The translations under genes were made by a program, and so were the position numbers. Shown here one piece after another: positions 52,028 through 62,132 of a stretch of 64,000 nucleotides of DNA. Source of the stretch: an uncultured Paracoccaceae bacterium (GTDB taxonomy: Bacteria > Pseudomonadota > Alphaproteobacteria > Rhodobacterales > Rhodobacteraceae); contig CANKYO010000003.1 of the NCBI GenBank assembly GCA_947488175.1, forward strand, positions 62,001-126,000. The letters are read 5' to 3'. Positions within the stretch are counted from its first letter, which is position 1. Every line of letters begins with the position of its first letter. The notes under the pieces are model-generated. The model was not told where the DNA came from, made no database searches, and saw nothing but the letters and a program-made list of their open reading frames with translations.

Positions 52028-54664
52028 CTAAAGTTTTTTATCCGCCCCGACCAAACCTCGCAATTCATAAATCAACTCCAGCGCCTCCCGCGGCGTCAGC
52101 TCATCCGGAAACACATCTTTCAACCGATCCTCAACTGCTGACTCCTTCGCAGCAGCCACCACAGGCGCAGCGACCGCTGAAAACAGCGGCAAATCATCAA
52201 TAATCGCCTTCTGCGCCCCGCCACCCTCGCGCTCACCCTTTTCCAACGCCTCCAGCACCACCTTCGCCCTTTCCACCACAACTGGCGGCAACCCGGCCAG
52301 CCGGGCGACCTGCACGCCATAGCTGCGGTCGGCCGTCCCGCGCTTCACCTCATGTAGGAAGATGACATCCCCGTCCCATTCCTTGACGGTGACGGTGGCA
52401 TTTTCCACCCCATCCAGCTTGCCCGCCAGCGTGGCCATCTCGTGATAATGGGTGGCGAACAATGCCCGGCACCGGTTCACATCATGCAGATGTTCCAGCG
52501 TCGCCCAGGCAATCGACAACCCGTCATAGGTCGCCGTCCCCCGGCCAATTTCATCAAGAATAACAAGGGCTTTGTCATCCGCCTGGTTCAGGATTGCCGC
52601 TGTCTCAACCATCTCGACCATGAATGTCGACCGCCCCCGCGCCAGATCATCCGACGCCCCGACACGACTGAAGATCTGGCTGACGACCCCAATATGCGCT
52701 TCTGCTGCAGGCACGAAACTCCCCATCTGTGCAAGGATCGCGAGCAAGGCATTCTGCCGCAGAAACGTCGACTTACCCGCCATGTTCGGCCCGGTCAGCA
52801 GCCAGATGTGGGCATCCGTAAGCGTGCAATCATTGGCCACGAACGGCGCGCCGTCCTTCTGCAACGCCGCCTCCACCACCGGATGCCGCCCGCCCGAAAT
52901 CTCGAACGCGCGGCTATCATCGACGCGCGGACGCACCCAGTTTTCCGCCGCCGCCAGCTCCGCCAGACCTGCCGCCAGATCAAACTCACTCAGCGCACGG
53001 GCAAGCGCCCCCAACGGCCCAGCCTGATCCACAATCGCCTGCCGCAAACCGTCATAGAGCCGCTTTTCAATCTCCAGCGCGCGACCCCCGGCATTCAGAA
53101 TCCGCGCCTCGATCTCGCTCAACGCGACAGTCGTAAACCGCACCTGATTGGCCGTCGTTTGGCGATGAATGAACAGATCATGCGCCATCATCTTATCGGC
53201 ATGGGTTGCCGTCGTTTCGATGAAATAGCCCAACACATTGTTATGCTTGATCTTTAACGACTGCACGCCGCTGGCGGTCACATATTCCGCCTGCATCCCG
53301 GCAATCACTGACCGGCCTTCGTCACGCAGTTTGCGGACCTCATCCAGCTCCCCATCATGGCCCGGCGCGATAAAACCACCATCACGCGCCAACAATGGCG
53401 GCTCGGCCACCAGCGCATCATCCAAAAGCGCCAGCAGTTCCTCATGCCCGGTCAAATCGCGCGCTGCACTTGCCAGCAATTCCGACAGATCACCCGGCAA
53501 AGCCCCGGCCAGTGCCGCCGCCTGTCCCAGCGTATTGCGAATGGCCGCCATATCCCGCGGCCCACCGCGATCCAGCGCCAAACGCGACAAGGCACGATCC
53601 ACATCGTGGACACCGCGCAGAACATCGCGAGTATCCGCCCGCAGCCGCGATGCCTCTGCCAGATAGCCGACCGCATCCAGCCGCGCGGAAATCACCGACA
53701 GCGAACAGGACGGCGACGCCAACCGCCGCTCCAGCAATCGCGCGCCACCTGCTGTCACCGTCCGGTCAATGCAATGCAACAGCGACCCCTGCCGCCCACC
53801 CGCCATCGCATGGGTCAGCTCCAGCGACCGGCGCGTCGCCGCATCAATCTGCATTGCCGCCGACTGCCTTTCCAGCACCGGCGGGCGCAACAAGGGCAGG
53901 TTGCCCTTCTGCGTAATCTCCAGATACTCGGCCACTGCCGACATCGCCGCAATCTCGGCCCGCCCAAAGCTGCCAAAGGCATCCAGCGACCCGACCTTAT
54001 AAAGCGAACACAAACGCTTCGCCCCTGCCGTGCTGTCAAACGCGGCCGCACCCAATGTGGTCAGAACAGCACCGGCATCGGACACCACGCCGGACCAATC
54101 CGCCTCTGACCCATCAACCACAATCACTTCGCGCGGCGCCAACCGGGCGAGTTCCGGCCCCAGCGCGGCGCCCGCGCAAGGCATCACATGAAACGCACCC
54201 GTCGAGATATCCACCCACGCCAATGCGCCCTGATCGCGCACCACGTGATAGGCCGCCAGAAAGTTATGGCGGCGCGCATCCAGCAGTGAATCCTCGGTCA
54301 GCGTTCCGGGTGTCACCAGCCGGACAACCTCGCGCTTGACCACCGCCTTATAGCCGCGCTTCTTTGCCTCGGCCGGGCTTTCCATCTGCTCGCAGACGGC
54401 CACGCGAAATCCCTTGCGGATCAGCGTCAGAAAATACCCCTCGGCCGCGTGATGCGGCACGCCGCACATCGGAATATCCTCATCCTCGTGCTTGCCGCGT
54501 TTGGTCAGGGCGATGTCCAGCGCCTCTGCTGCCGCCACCGCATCATCGAAAAACATCTCGTAAAAATCGCCCATGCGATAGAACAACAGCGCATCGGTAT
54601 ATTGCGCCTTGATCTCAAGATATTGCGCCATCATGGGCGTGGCAGTGGCTTTGGTAGTGGTCAT
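52028..54664 (-). CDS. mutS: MutS DNA mismatch-recognition ATPase
   Basis: 878 residues from the ATG at 54664 (MTTTKATATPMMAQYLE). MutS finds mismatches and starts repair. The mismatch-wedge motif FYE is at 34-36 (YRMGDFYEMFFDDA). Walker A LTGPNMAGKST lies near 615, with VEMVETAAILNQA, LVILDEIGRGTATYDGLSIAWA (Walker B and signature) and FATHYHEM after it. The frame stays open 221 codons further upstream, but that stretch is antisense to maeB and has no family similarity. It is divergent from maeB with about 120 bp between starts. Length is normal. Confidence 0.96.
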   Translation of the reverse strand: MTTTKATATPMMAQYLEIKAQYTDALLFYRMGDFYEMFFDDAVAAAEALDIALTKRGKHEDEDIPMCGVPHHAAEGYFLTLIRKGFRVAVCEQMESPAEAKKRGYKAVVKREVVRLVTPGTLTEDSLLDARRHNFLAAYHVVRDQGALAWVDISTGAFHVMPCAGAALGPELARLAPREVIVVDGSEADWSGVVSDAGAVLTTLGAAAFDSTAGAKRLCSLYKVGSLDAFGSFGRAEIAAMSAVAEYLEITQKGNLPLLRPPVLERQSAAMQIDAATRRSLELTHAMAGGRQGSLLHCIDRTVTAGGARLLERRLASPSCSLSVISARLDAVGYLAEASRLRADTRDVLRGVHDVDRALSRLALDRGGPRDMAAIRNTLGQAAALAGALPGDLSELLASAARDLTGHEELLALLDDALVAEPPLLARDGGFIAPGHDGELDEVRKLRDEGRSVIAGMQAEYVTASGVQSLKIKHNNVLGYFIETTATHADKMMAHDLFIHRQTTANQVRFTTVALSEIEARILNAGGRALEIEKRLYDGLRQAIVDQAGPLGALARALSEFDLAAGLAELAAAENWVRPRVDDSRAFEISGGRHPVVEAALQKDGAPFVANDCTLTDAHIWLLTGPNMAGKSTFLRQNALLAILAQMGSFVPAAEAHIGVVSQIFSRVGASDDLARGRSTFMVEMVETAAILNQADDKALVILDEIGRGTATYDGLSIAWATLEHLHDVNRCRALFATHYHEMATLAGKLDGVENATVTVKEWDGDVIFLHEVKRGTADRSYGVQVARLAGLPPVVVERAKVVLEALEKGEREGGGAQKAIIDDLPLFSAVAAPVVAAAKESAVEDRLKDVFPDELTPREALELIYELRGLVGADKKL

Positions 54665-54784
54665 GCATCCCCCGGGATCATCAGCGCCAACACTACCAGC
54701 CCCAGAATCCGGCGAAACCCCGAAATCACGTTGCGGGGGCAAACCGGAACCCGCTATGTCTTGGGGACAAAAACGGGGGACAGC

Positions 54785-57040
54785 ATGCCAAAGAACAAAC
54801 TCACGCGCGAAGACGCGCTGCAATTCCACATGCAGCCGACCCCCGGCAAATGGGAAATCCAGGCGACCGTTCCCATGACGACGCAGCGCGATTTGTCGCT
54901 GGCCTATTCCCCCGGCGTCGCCATCCCGTGCGAGGAGATCGCGGCAGACCCGTCCACCGCCTATGATTACACCAACAAGGGCAATCTGGTTGCCGTGATC
55001 TCCAACGGCACCGCCGTCCTCGGCCTCGGCAACCTCGGCGCGCTGGGTAGTAAACCGGTGATGGAGGGGAAGTCGGTTCTCTTCAAACGCTTCGCCGACG
55101 TCAACTCCATCGACATCGAACTCGACACTGAAGACCCCGACAAATTCATCGAAGCCGTGCGGCTCATGGGTCCGACATTCGGCGGCATCAACCTTGAGGA
55201 CATCAAGGCGCCCGAATGTTTCATCATCGAACAGACACTCAAGGAACAGATGGACATCCCCGTGTTCCACGACGACCAGCATGGGACAGCGGTGATCTGC
55301 GCGGCGGGGCTGCTGAACGCGCTGCACCTGTCAGGCAAAAAAATAGAAGAGGTCAAAATCGTCCTCAACGGGGCCGGCGCGGCGGGCATCGCCTGTATTG
55401 AACTGCTGAAATTCATGGGCGCGCGGCACGACAATTGCATCGTCTGCGACACCAAGGGCGTGATCTATCAGGGCCGCACCGAAGGCATGAACCAATGGAA
55501 ATCTGCCCACGCGGTCAAGACCGACCTGCGCAACCTCGAAGAGGCGATGAGGGATTGCGATGTCTTCCTCGGCGTGTCGGTCAAAGGCGCGGTGACGCAG
55601 GCCATGGTGGAATCCATGGCCGAAAACCCGGTCATCTTTGCCATGGCCAACCCTGACCCCGAAATCACACCAGAGGACGCGCACGCCGTCCGTCCCGATG
55701 CCATCGTTGCCACCGGGCGCAGCGATTACCCCAATCAGGTCAACAACGTGCTTGGCTTCCCCTACCTGTTCCGTGGCGCGCTTGATATCCACGCACGCGC
55801 CATCAACGAGGAAATGAAAATCGCCTGTGCCGAAGCGCTCGCTGCGCTGGCGCGCGAGGATGTCCCGGACGAGGTCGCCATGGCCTATGGCAAGAAACTC
55901 ACCTTCGGGCGCGACTACATCATCCCAACGCCCTTCGACCCGCGCCTGATCCACCGTATCCCTACCGCCGTGGCACAGGCCGGCATGAAAACCGGCGTCG
56001 CCCGGCGGCCCATCGTGGACATGGACGCCTACGAACTCTCGCTCAAATCGCGGATGGACCCAACCCAATCCATCCTGCGCAGCCTGAACGCCCGGGCCCG
56101 GGCCAACCAATCCACCGTGGTCTTTGCCGAGGGCGACGATCCGCGCGTTCTGCGCGCCGCCGTCCTTTACCAGCGGTCCGGTATGGGTAAGGCGCTGGTT
56201 GTCGGACGCGAGGATGACGTGAACGAAAAACTCACCGCCGAAGGGCTGGGTGAAGCGGTTGATGAACTGCAGGTCGTCAACGCCGCCAACACAGATCACC
56301 TCGAAACCTATAAATCGTTCCTCTACCAGCGCCTGCAGCGCAAAGGTTTCGACATGGCCGATGTGCATCGGTTGGCAGCCCGCGATCGGCATGTGTTCGC
56401 AACCCTGATGCTGGCGCATGGGCACGCTGACGGGATGGTCACCGGGGCGACCCGCAAATCGGCGCATGTCCTTGAACTGATCAACCACGTCTTTGACGCG
56501 CAACCCCATGATGGGGCTGTCGGGGTTACGGCCGTCCTGCTCAAGGGTCGGATCGTGCTGATCACCGACACGCTGGTCCACGAATGGCCCGACGAAAACG
56601 ACCTGGCCGATATCGCGGAACGGGGGGCATCCGTCGCCCGCGAATTGGGGTTAGAGCCGCGCGTGGCGTTCCTGTCCTTCTCGACCTTCGGTTACCCCGT
56701 CTCTGAACGGGCGGAAAAAATGCATCAGGCACCACGGGTTCTTGATGCGCGCCGGGTCGATTTTGAATACGAAGGCGAAATGACTGTTGATGTGGCGCTC
56801 AACCCGCAGGCGCAGGAAAACTATCCGTTCCAGCGGCTGACCGGCCCCGCGAACGTTCTGGTTGTTCCGGCCCGGCATTCTGCGTCGATTTCGGTCAAGC
56901 TGATGCAGGAAATGGCTGGGGCGACCGTCATCGGGCCAATCCTGTCAGGCATTGGCAAACCGATCCAGATTTGTTCAACCGTTTCAACGGTCAACGACAT
57001 CCTTAACATGGCCGTCATCGCCGCCTGCAAGGTCGACTAG
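54785..57040 (+). CDS. maeB: NADP-dependent malic enzyme with phosphotransacetylase-like domain
   Basis: A 751-residue MaeB-type enzyme that converts malate to pyruvate, CO2 and NADPH. The N-terminal malic domain shows TTQRDLSLAYSPGVA, DVNSIDIELDTEDP, FHDDQHGTA and VLNGAGAAGIACIELL (NADP fold). The C-terminal 300 residues are phosphotransacetylase-like (FAEGDDPRVLRAAVLY, VLKGRIVLITDTLVHEWPDE), normally non-catalytic and regulatory in this family. The ATG at 54785 (MPKNKLTRE) follows a G-rich ribosome site. The frame is open much further upstream, but that part is antisense to mutS. Confidence 0.95.
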   Translation: MPKNKLTREDALQFHMQPTPGKWEIQATVPMTTQRDLSLAYSPGVAIPCEEIAADPSTAYDYTNKGNLVAVISNGTAVLGLGNLGALGSKPVMEGKSVLFKRFADVNSIDIELDTEDPDKFIEAVRLMGPTFGGINLEDIKAPECFIIEQTLKEQMDIPVFHDDQHGTAVICAAGLLNALHLSGKKIEEVKIVLNGAGAAGIACIELLKFMGARHDNCIVCDTKGVIYQGRTEGMNQWKSAHAVKTDLRNLEEAMRDCDVFLGVSVKGAVTQAMVESMAENPVIFAMANPDPEITPEDAHAVRPDAIVATGRSDYPNQVNNVLGFPYLFRGALDIHARAINEEMKIACAEALAALAREDVPDEVAMAYGKKLTFGRDYIIPTPFDPRLIHRIPTAVAQAGMKTGVARRPIVDMDAYELSLKSRMDPTQSILRSLNARARANQSTVVFAEGDDPRVLRAAVLYQRSGMGKALVVGREDDVNEKLTAEGLGEAVDELQVVNAANTDHLETYKSFLYQRLQRKGFDMADVHRLAARDRHVFATLMLAHGHADGMVTGATRKSAHVLELINHVFDAQPHDGAVGVTAVLLKGRIVLITDTLVHEWPDENDLADIAERGASVARELGLEPRVAFLSFSTFGYPVSERAEKMHQAPRVLDARRVDFEYEGEMTVDVALNPQAQENYPFQRLTGPANVLVVPARHSASISVKLMQEMAGATVIGPILSGIGKPIQICSTVSTVNDILNMAVIAACKVD

Positions 57041-57156
57041 GCGAAACGTGCCGCCGGGCGATAAAACGGTTGTGATCCAATTCGGTCAAGTTTCCCCTTA
57101 ATTTTCGCCCCATTCGGCGACCATAGTGAAGGTGTTAATGAGTACTGGATTTAGAA

Positions 57157-57453
57157 ATGACCGATTCCGAGATAAGCGATATCCTCGCGCAGTTGACCGG
57201 CCCGCGCGATAAACATGTTTTCGCGCATGCCTATAACTGCCAATGCCTCTACCCCGCGCACCGACCGCCGACGATCAGGGCGGGCATCCGCAAGCTGCAG
57301 CTTTATCGACGGTTGGGGCTTGTCACCAAACGGCCAGGGCAGGAAAATCTGATCGTCGAAGAGGCAGAACATATCTTGTCAGAGCGTGGCCTGAAGGTCG
57401 GCAGGGCGATTAACGAACGCTTCAAACTCGCCCTTGCTGTCCCACCATTGTAG
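57157..57453 (+). CDS. Small hypothetical protein
   Basis: 98 residues, MTDSEISDILAQLTG..., no family recognised. It is soluble and basic, with two cysteines close together (AYNCQCLYP) and a helix-rich C-terminal half. It stands in its own gap between maeB and the PfkB kinase gene on the same strand. Composition matches neighbouring genes, which favours a real gene; no strong ribosome site is seen before the ATG. Confidence 0.5.
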   Translation: MTDSEISDILAQLTGPRDKHVFAHAYNCQCLYPAHRPPTIRAGIRKLQLYRRLGLVTKRPGQENLIVEEAEHILSERGLKVGRAINERFKLALAVPPL

Positions 57454-57533
57454 GCCTGCGCTTGGGCATTGATCCTCTGCGTGTTCTGTAAGACTGTAAC
57501 CAGACGAACAGACAGGGCGGGGGATACAGCAAA

Positions 57534-58400
57534 ATGGCCATCTGGAACCTCGGCTCGATCAATGCCGATTTCGTCTATGCCGTGCCTCACATCCCCGCAC
57601 CCGGCGAAACGCTGTCATCGACCAACAGGCAAACCTTTCTGGGGGGAAAGGGGGCGAATATGTCCGTCGCCGCCGCGCGCGCCGCAGCCCATGTGAACCA
57701 TATCGGCGCTGTGGGTCAGGATGGGCGCTGGGCCGTAGAGCGCCTGCTTGAATACGGCGTCGACACACGCAACATCACCGAAATCGAAACCGAGACCGCG
57801 CAGGCCATTATCATGGTGACCCCCGCTGGTGAAAACGCCATCATCCTGCACCCCGGGGCGAATGCCGAAATCCCGCAGGCCACGCTGCAGACGGCCATGG
57901 CCGAGGCGCAGACAGGCGACTGGTTGGTCATCCAGAACGAAACCAACCTGCAACGAACCGCCGCCACTTTGGGTAAGAAAATGGGGTTGAAGGTCGCCTA
58001 TGCCGCCGCCCCCTTTGACGCCGACCGGGTGCAGGCCGTTCTACCCCATCTCGATTTTCTGATCCTGAACGCGATTGAGGCCGAACAACTGGCAAACGCC
58101 ACCGGAAAATCCCCCGCCGAACTGCCCGTCAGGGATGTGATCGTAACGCTCGGCAGTGATGGCGCTGATTGGTACGGGGGTCATGGCAAACAGCATTTCG
58201 ACGCGATCAAGGTTGATCCTGTGGACACCACCGGCGCAGGCGACACTTTCACCGGCTATGTTCTGGCGGGGCTGGACCGGGGGATGCCCATGGGGCAAGC
58301 CATCCAGCAAGCGACAAAGGCCGGCGCACTGATGGTCACCCGCCACGGCACGGCGGATGTGATCCCCGATCTGTCAGAAGTGCAGGCGTTTCAGCTATGA
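57534..58400 (+). CDS. PfkB-family sugar kinase (ribokinase-like)
   Basis: The 288-residue kinase has both PfkB signatures: [18 protein letters not shown] near the N-terminus and [18 protein letters not shown] with the catalytic Asp near 238. The N-terminus [23 protein letters not shown] is ribokinase-like. The phosphorylated sugar or nucleoside is not fixed by sequence. No transporter or regulator of sugar use lies next to it. Its end overlaps the convergent msrA gene by 10 nt. Confidence 0.88.
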   Translation: MAIWNLGSINADFVYAVPHIPAPGETLSSTNRQTFLGGKGANMSVAAARAAAHVNHIGAVGQDGRWAVERLLEYGVDTRNITEIETETAQAIIMVTPAGENAIILHPGANAEIPQATLQTAMAEAQTGDWLVIQNETNLQRTAATLGKKMGLKVAYAAAPFDADRVQAVLPHLDFLILNAIEAEQLANATGKSPAELPVRDVIVTLGSDGADWYGGHGKQHFDAIKVDPVDTTGAGDTFTGYVLAGLDRGMPMGQAIQQATKAGALMVTRHGTADVIPDLSEVQAFQL

Positions 58401-59023
58401 CCACCCGCAAACGGTGCCGCATCACCCCATAGCTGACGCACCCGCTCATCGCGACCGCAGCCTTCGCGGTAGAACTTGTACGCCTCGCTCTGCACCTTCG
58501 GTCCGCGACGGGTCAGGATCGTATCGGTCCCGCGATAGTAATCCTGATGATAGGCCTCAGCCTCGTAGAACCGCGCGGCGTCAAGGATCGGGGTCACAAT
58601 ATTCAGGCCCAAGGCACGTTCAGCAGACAACTTTGCCCGTTCCGCCGCTGCCCGCTCTTCAGCGTTCGCCACAAAAACGGCAGTGCGATAACTCGGGCCT
58701 CGATCACAAAACTGGCCACCACCATCGGTCGGATCAACCGACCGGAAAAACGCATGCAGCAGCTGGTTGTAACTCACCACCTCGGCGTCATAGACAATCT
58801 GCACCGCCTCATAATGACCGGACCCTTTCAGCGTGCGATAGGTCGGGTTTTCGGTCGTCCCTCCGGTATATCCCGATATCACCTCGCGGACACCCTGCAC
58901 GCTTTCGAAATCGCTCTCGACGCACCAGAAACATCCGCCCGCAACAACAGCGGTCCGTATATCCTCGGCCATCGCGGCACCCGGCAGCAGGGCAAGGGCA
59001 ATCATTTTTATCATCTTCAGCAT
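58391..59023 (-). CDS. msrA: Peptide methionine-S-sulfoxide reductase MsrA, exported
   Basis: 210 residues from the ATG at 59023, preceded by GGAG 7 nt upstream; a GTG five codons earlier is less likely. The active-site motif [12 protein letters not shown] carries the catalytic Cys, and [34 protein letters not shown] and [14 protein letters not shown] are all family motifs. An N-terminal signal peptide ([18 protein letters not shown]) indicates a periplasmic enzyme repairing oxidised methionines in envelope proteins. A single-gene unit, convergent with the PfkB gene. Confidence 0.95.
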   Translation of the reverse strand: MLKMIKMIALALLPGAAMAEDIRTAVVAGGCFWCVESDFESVQGVREVISGYTGGTTENPTYRTLKGSGHYEAVQIVYDAEVVSYNQLLHAFFRSVDPTDGGGQFCDRGPSYRTAVFVANAEERAAAERAKLSAERALGLNIVTPILDAARFYEAEAYHQDYYRGTDTILTRRGPKVQSEAYKFYREGCGRDERVRQLWGDAAPFAGGHS

Positions 59024-59155
59024 CGGCGTCTCCTTCACACACCACCCTTCACGGCTTTGGGTGGATGGCGCAACTCTATGCCCAGCACCTCACGCGCAGT
59101 TTACCTCTTGGAACCGCGGCAAACCCGCCCTAGCGTCGCAAATCAGGAGGATCCA

Positions 59156-60055
59156 ATGACCAAAGTCACAACCCACCAGGCCGAAGAAGACGCGCGCAAC
59201 GACCAAATCCTGATCTATGTCGACGGGCGGATCGTGCCCAAGGCCCAGGCCATGGTCAGCGTCTATGACAGCGGCTTCATGCTGGGCGACGGGGTCTGGG
59301 AAGGGTTGCGGCTTTATGATGGGAACTGGGCGTTTGCCGATGAACATCTCGACCGGCTGTTCGAAGCCGCCAAAGCCATCGATCTCGATATCGGCAAGAC
59401 GCGCGATCAGGTCATGACGGCGCTTCTGGACACCCAAAAGGCCAACAACATGACGACAGACGCCCACGCACGGCTGATGGTGACACGCGGGATCAAACAC
59501 CGGCCGTTCCAGCACCCCGGCCTGTCACGGTCCGGGCCGACCTTCGTGATCATCATGGAACACTCCAAACCCAAAATCCCGCGCCCGATCACGCTGGCCA
59601 CCGTGCCGCATCTGCGCGGGCTGCCGATGACGCAGGACCCAAAGCTCAACAGCCATTCCAAACTCAACTGCATCCTCGCCTGCATCGCCGCCGAAAAGGC
59701 CGGCGCGGACGAGGCGCTGATGCTCGATGTGCATGGTTTCGTGAACACCACCAATGCTTGCAACTTCTTCATCGTCAAAAAGGGGCAGGTCTGGACCAGC
59801 ACCGGCGACTACTGCATGAACGGGATCACCCGGCAAAAGGTCATCGATCTATGCCGCACAAATGACATCCCTGTCTTCGAACGCAACTTCAGCCTGGTCG
59901 ATACCTATTCCGCGGATGAGGCTTTCCTGACCGGCACATTCGGCGCCCAGACCCCCGTGGGCCGCATCGACGGGCGGACCATCGGCACCGGCGAACTGGG
60001 ACCGATGACAGAGCGGCTGCGCGGTCTCTACAAACAACTGGTGGCAAACGCATGA
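59156..60055 (+). CDS. Class IV (BCAT/D-amino acid transaminase-like) aminotransferase
   Basis: 299 residues from the ATG at 59156, preceded by a full AGGAGG. Fold-type IV PLP enzyme features: YVDGRIVPKAQAMVSVYDSGFMLGDGVWEGLR, a central NSHSKLNCILACIAAEKAGADEALMLD, and TTNACNFFIV. Lys169 (NSHSK) is the likely PLP lysine, although its spacing before the LN pair differs by one from D-amino acid transaminase or ADC lyase; Lys163 is the alternative. Substrate is uncertain (branched-chain, D-amino or other). Overlaps the next gene by ATGA. Confidence 0.85.
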   Translation: MTKVTTHQAEEDARNDQILIYVDGRIVPKAQAMVSVYDSGFMLGDGVWEGLRLYDGNWAFADEHLDRLFEAAKAIDLDIGKTRDQVMTALLDTQKANNMTTDAHARLMVTRGIKHRPFQHPGLSRSGPTFVIIMEHSKPKIPRPITLATVPHLRGLPMTQDPKLNSHSKLNCILACIAAEKAGADEALMLDVHGFVNTTNACNFFIVKKGQVWTSTGDYCMNGITRQKVIDLCRTNDIPVFERNFSLVDTYSADEAFLTGTFGAQTPVGRIDGRTIGTGELGPMTERLRGLYKQLVANA

Positions 60056-60753
60056 AAATTGCCATGTGGTCCGGCCCGCGTAACCTGTCGACGGCGATGA
60101 TGTACGCCTTCGGCAACCGCCCCGATTTCGCGGTCTGGGACGAACCGTTTTATGCACCCTACATCGCCGCCACCGGCGCGGATCACCCCATGCGGGCCGA
60201 GGTGCTGGCCGCCCACGAAACCGATCCGCAACTGGTCGCAGACCGCTGCGCCGGACCGATCCCCGACGGAAAACCGCATTTCTACATGAAACACATGCCG
60301 CACCACATGATCGATGGCTTCCCTATTGACTGGACGCAGGATTGCGTGAACATCCACCTGATCCGGCACCCCGCACGTGTGATCGCCAGCTACGGTGCCA
60401 AACGGGACAGCATGACGATGGACGATATCGGCTTCGCCGCGCAAACCCGGCTCTATGACCGGATCGGCGGGCTTGTCATCGACAGCGCCGACATCCGCGA
60501 AAACCCCGAGCGGATGCTCAAGAAACTCTGCGACGCGATCGGCCTGCCATTCGATACCGCGATGCTGTCATGGCCCGCCGGACCCCGCGCCGCAGACGGG
60601 GCCTGGGCCTCACACTGGTACGGCGCTGTCCACCAAAGCACCGGTTTCGCCGGGGCAGAGGGGCCGCTACCTGATGTCGATCCGCAAAACAGCGACATGC
60701 TTGCGCAAGCCATGCCTCATTACGAAGCGATGGCAGAACGCCGATTGCGCTGA
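60052..60753 (+). CDS. Sulfotransferase-like P-loop protein
   Basis: 233 residues with the PAPS-binding-like N-terminus MWSGPRNLSTAMMYAF and an IHLIRHPARVIASYGAK segment corresponding to the 3'-phosphate site (R-H-P). This family is often fused or linked to branched-chain aminotransferase-type genes, as here, where it overlaps the upstream aminotransferase by 4 nt. The biochemical role is not established. Same-strand coupling suggests the two act on one small molecule. Confidence 0.75.
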   Translation: MKIAMWSGPRNLSTAMMYAFGNRPDFAVWDEPFYAPYIAATGADHPMRAEVLAAHETDPQLVADRCAGPIPDGKPHFYMKHMPHHMIDGFPIDWTQDCVNIHLIRHPARVIASYGAKRDSMTMDDIGFAAQTRLYDRIGGLVIDSADIRENPERMLKKLCDAIGLPFDTAMLSWPAGPRAADGAWASHWYGAVHQSTGFAGAEGPLPDVDPQNSDMLAQAMPHYEAMAERRLR

Positions 60754-60755
60754 CC

Positions 60756-61043
60756 TCAGGCCTTCAGCAACTCGCCCAGCTTCATCGCGGTCGCAACATC
60801 GCCCGACACTTTGAGCTTGCCCATCATGACACCGGTCATCGGGTTCAGCTTCCCTGTGATCAGCTTCGCCAGATTGTCGGCGGTGATGCGGATTGTGCAG
60901 GCGGTATCGCGGTCATCAAGGCTGACGGCGTTATCGGCCAGAACAATCACGCCATCCGACCCGCAATCAAACTTCAGACTGCCATCAAAGTCACGGCGCG
61001 ACAGGCCCTGCTGCATCCTGCCTGCGATTTCTGCAATATCCAA
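60756..61043 (-). CDS. SCP2 sterol-carrier-like small protein
   Basis: 95 residues. The SCP2 core is visible in SLKFDCGSDGVIVLADNAV, DTACTIRITADNLAKLITGKLNPMTGVMMGKLKVSGD and MKLGELLK; such proteins bind lipids or acyl-CoAs in the cytoplasm. I chose a TTG start at 61043 because GGGAGGA lies just upstream and the length then fits the family; the frame is open 41 codons further without similarity. It ends 3 bp beyond the convergent sulfotransferase-like gene. Confidence 0.8.
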   Translation of the reverse strand: MDIAEIAGRMQQGLSRRDFDGSLKFDCGSDGVIVLADNAVSLDDRDTACTIRITADNLAKLITGKLNPMTGVMMGKLKVSGDVATAMKLGELLKA

Positions 61044-61182
61044 CGCATCCTCCCTCGTGGTCCCGCCAATCGGTAGGCGCAGCCAGCAAAACCCGCAACT
61101 GTGACGCTGGGTGAGAATTGCGGGATGGCCAAAGGCACGCCAAGAATACTGGCACACCGTCATCAAGACGCAGGAGCATGCA

Positions 61183-62129
61183 ATGCCTGATCAGACTGGT
61201 CCATCTGCAACCGATACACCTCTCGAAAAGACCCTTCAGGCCCTGATCCCGGATCTGAAGGCCAAGCGCCGTTTGGGTTGGGCTGTCGCCGCTATCGTCT
61301 CCGTCACCACGTTCGGTTTAACCGCGCTTCTGCTCTTGGGTGTGTTCAAGGGCGATCTGCCTTGGATTATTGTCCTGCCCACGATCGGCGTCTTCAGCGT
61401 GATCGAGATTAACCGGAGGGTTGCTCGCAGCCAGCAGGCATTGATCCTGCCGCATTTGGTGAAAACGGTCGATCTGACATACTTCCCCGACGCCAAGGCA
61501 TTTTTCGATACGCGCCAGAACGGTTGCTGCCGCGCGCCCGCAGCAGAAAGGCCGAGGATTGGATCAGCGGTACCGTGGGCGGCAGACCGATGGACATGGC
61601 AGAGGTCAAGATCGAAACTGGCGGAAAGAACTCACGCACATTGTTTCGGGGCCTCGTTTTGCATTTCCAGAACGCCGTGCCCATGCCTGCTTTCTTTCTG
61701 GCCGTTGAGCGGCAGACAAAGGGATGGCTGATGTTTTCCGGCTGGATCAAGGTTAATGATCTGGTCCGCGTCGATACGATCACCGGCCGGTCGGGCGAAA
61801 CCTACGGCATCTGGTTGTCTCGCGCTGGAGCATCACAGCAGCAGCACCCCGCGCTACAGGCCGTTCTGGATGTGCTGACAAACCTGGAAACCCGGATCGG
61901 CAGCGACGCAAGATTGTTCTCGGCCACCAGTACCGGGGAAGAAATGCACATCGCGCTCGCCCACAAACGGGATCTGTTTCACTTTGGCGGGCTATTTGCC
62001 AGCCAGGACAAGATCACGAGCGGCATCAGGGACGCGTTTGATGACCTGAACGTGCCACTTCGGATTGTCTCGGCCCTGCTCGACGCCGAAGCCCAGGCAG
62101 ACAAGGTCGTGGCCGGTCAGCAGGCCTAG
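61183..62129 (+). pseudogene. DUF3137-type membrane protein, broken by a frameshift
   Basis: The ATG at 61183 (AGGAG upstream) opens a frame reading MPDQTGPSATDTPLEKTLQAL, with two helices (LGWAVAAIVSVTTFGLTALLLLG, LPWIIVLPTIGVFSVI) and FFDTRQNG. At about 61520 coding continues one base out of register: LLPRARSRKAEDWISGTVGG..., then a full C-terminal domain to 62129. Together they look like one DUF3137-type protein of about 315 residues. Loss of one T in the run near 61522-61525 (GGTTGCTG) would explain the break. It may be a real mutation or a sequencing error. Function of the family is unknown. Confidence 0.75.
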
Positions 62130-62132
62130 GCG

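Noticed and set aside
52442..54109. Long forward open frames opposite mutS
   Set aside because: Antisense to a complete, motif-rich mutS; Arg/Pro-rich shadow proteins.
54665..55327. N-terminal extension of mutS
   Set aside because: 221 extra codons antisense to maeB with no MutS similarity; the ATG at 54664 gives the normal family length.
55331..56581. 416-codon reverse-strand open frame inside maeB
   Set aside because: Shadow of a high-GC gene; His/Gly/Val-rich, no recognisable domain.
58547..59155. Upstream extension of the class IV aminotransferase
   Set aside because: Runs antisense to msrA; a full AGGAGG lies just before the ATG at 59156.
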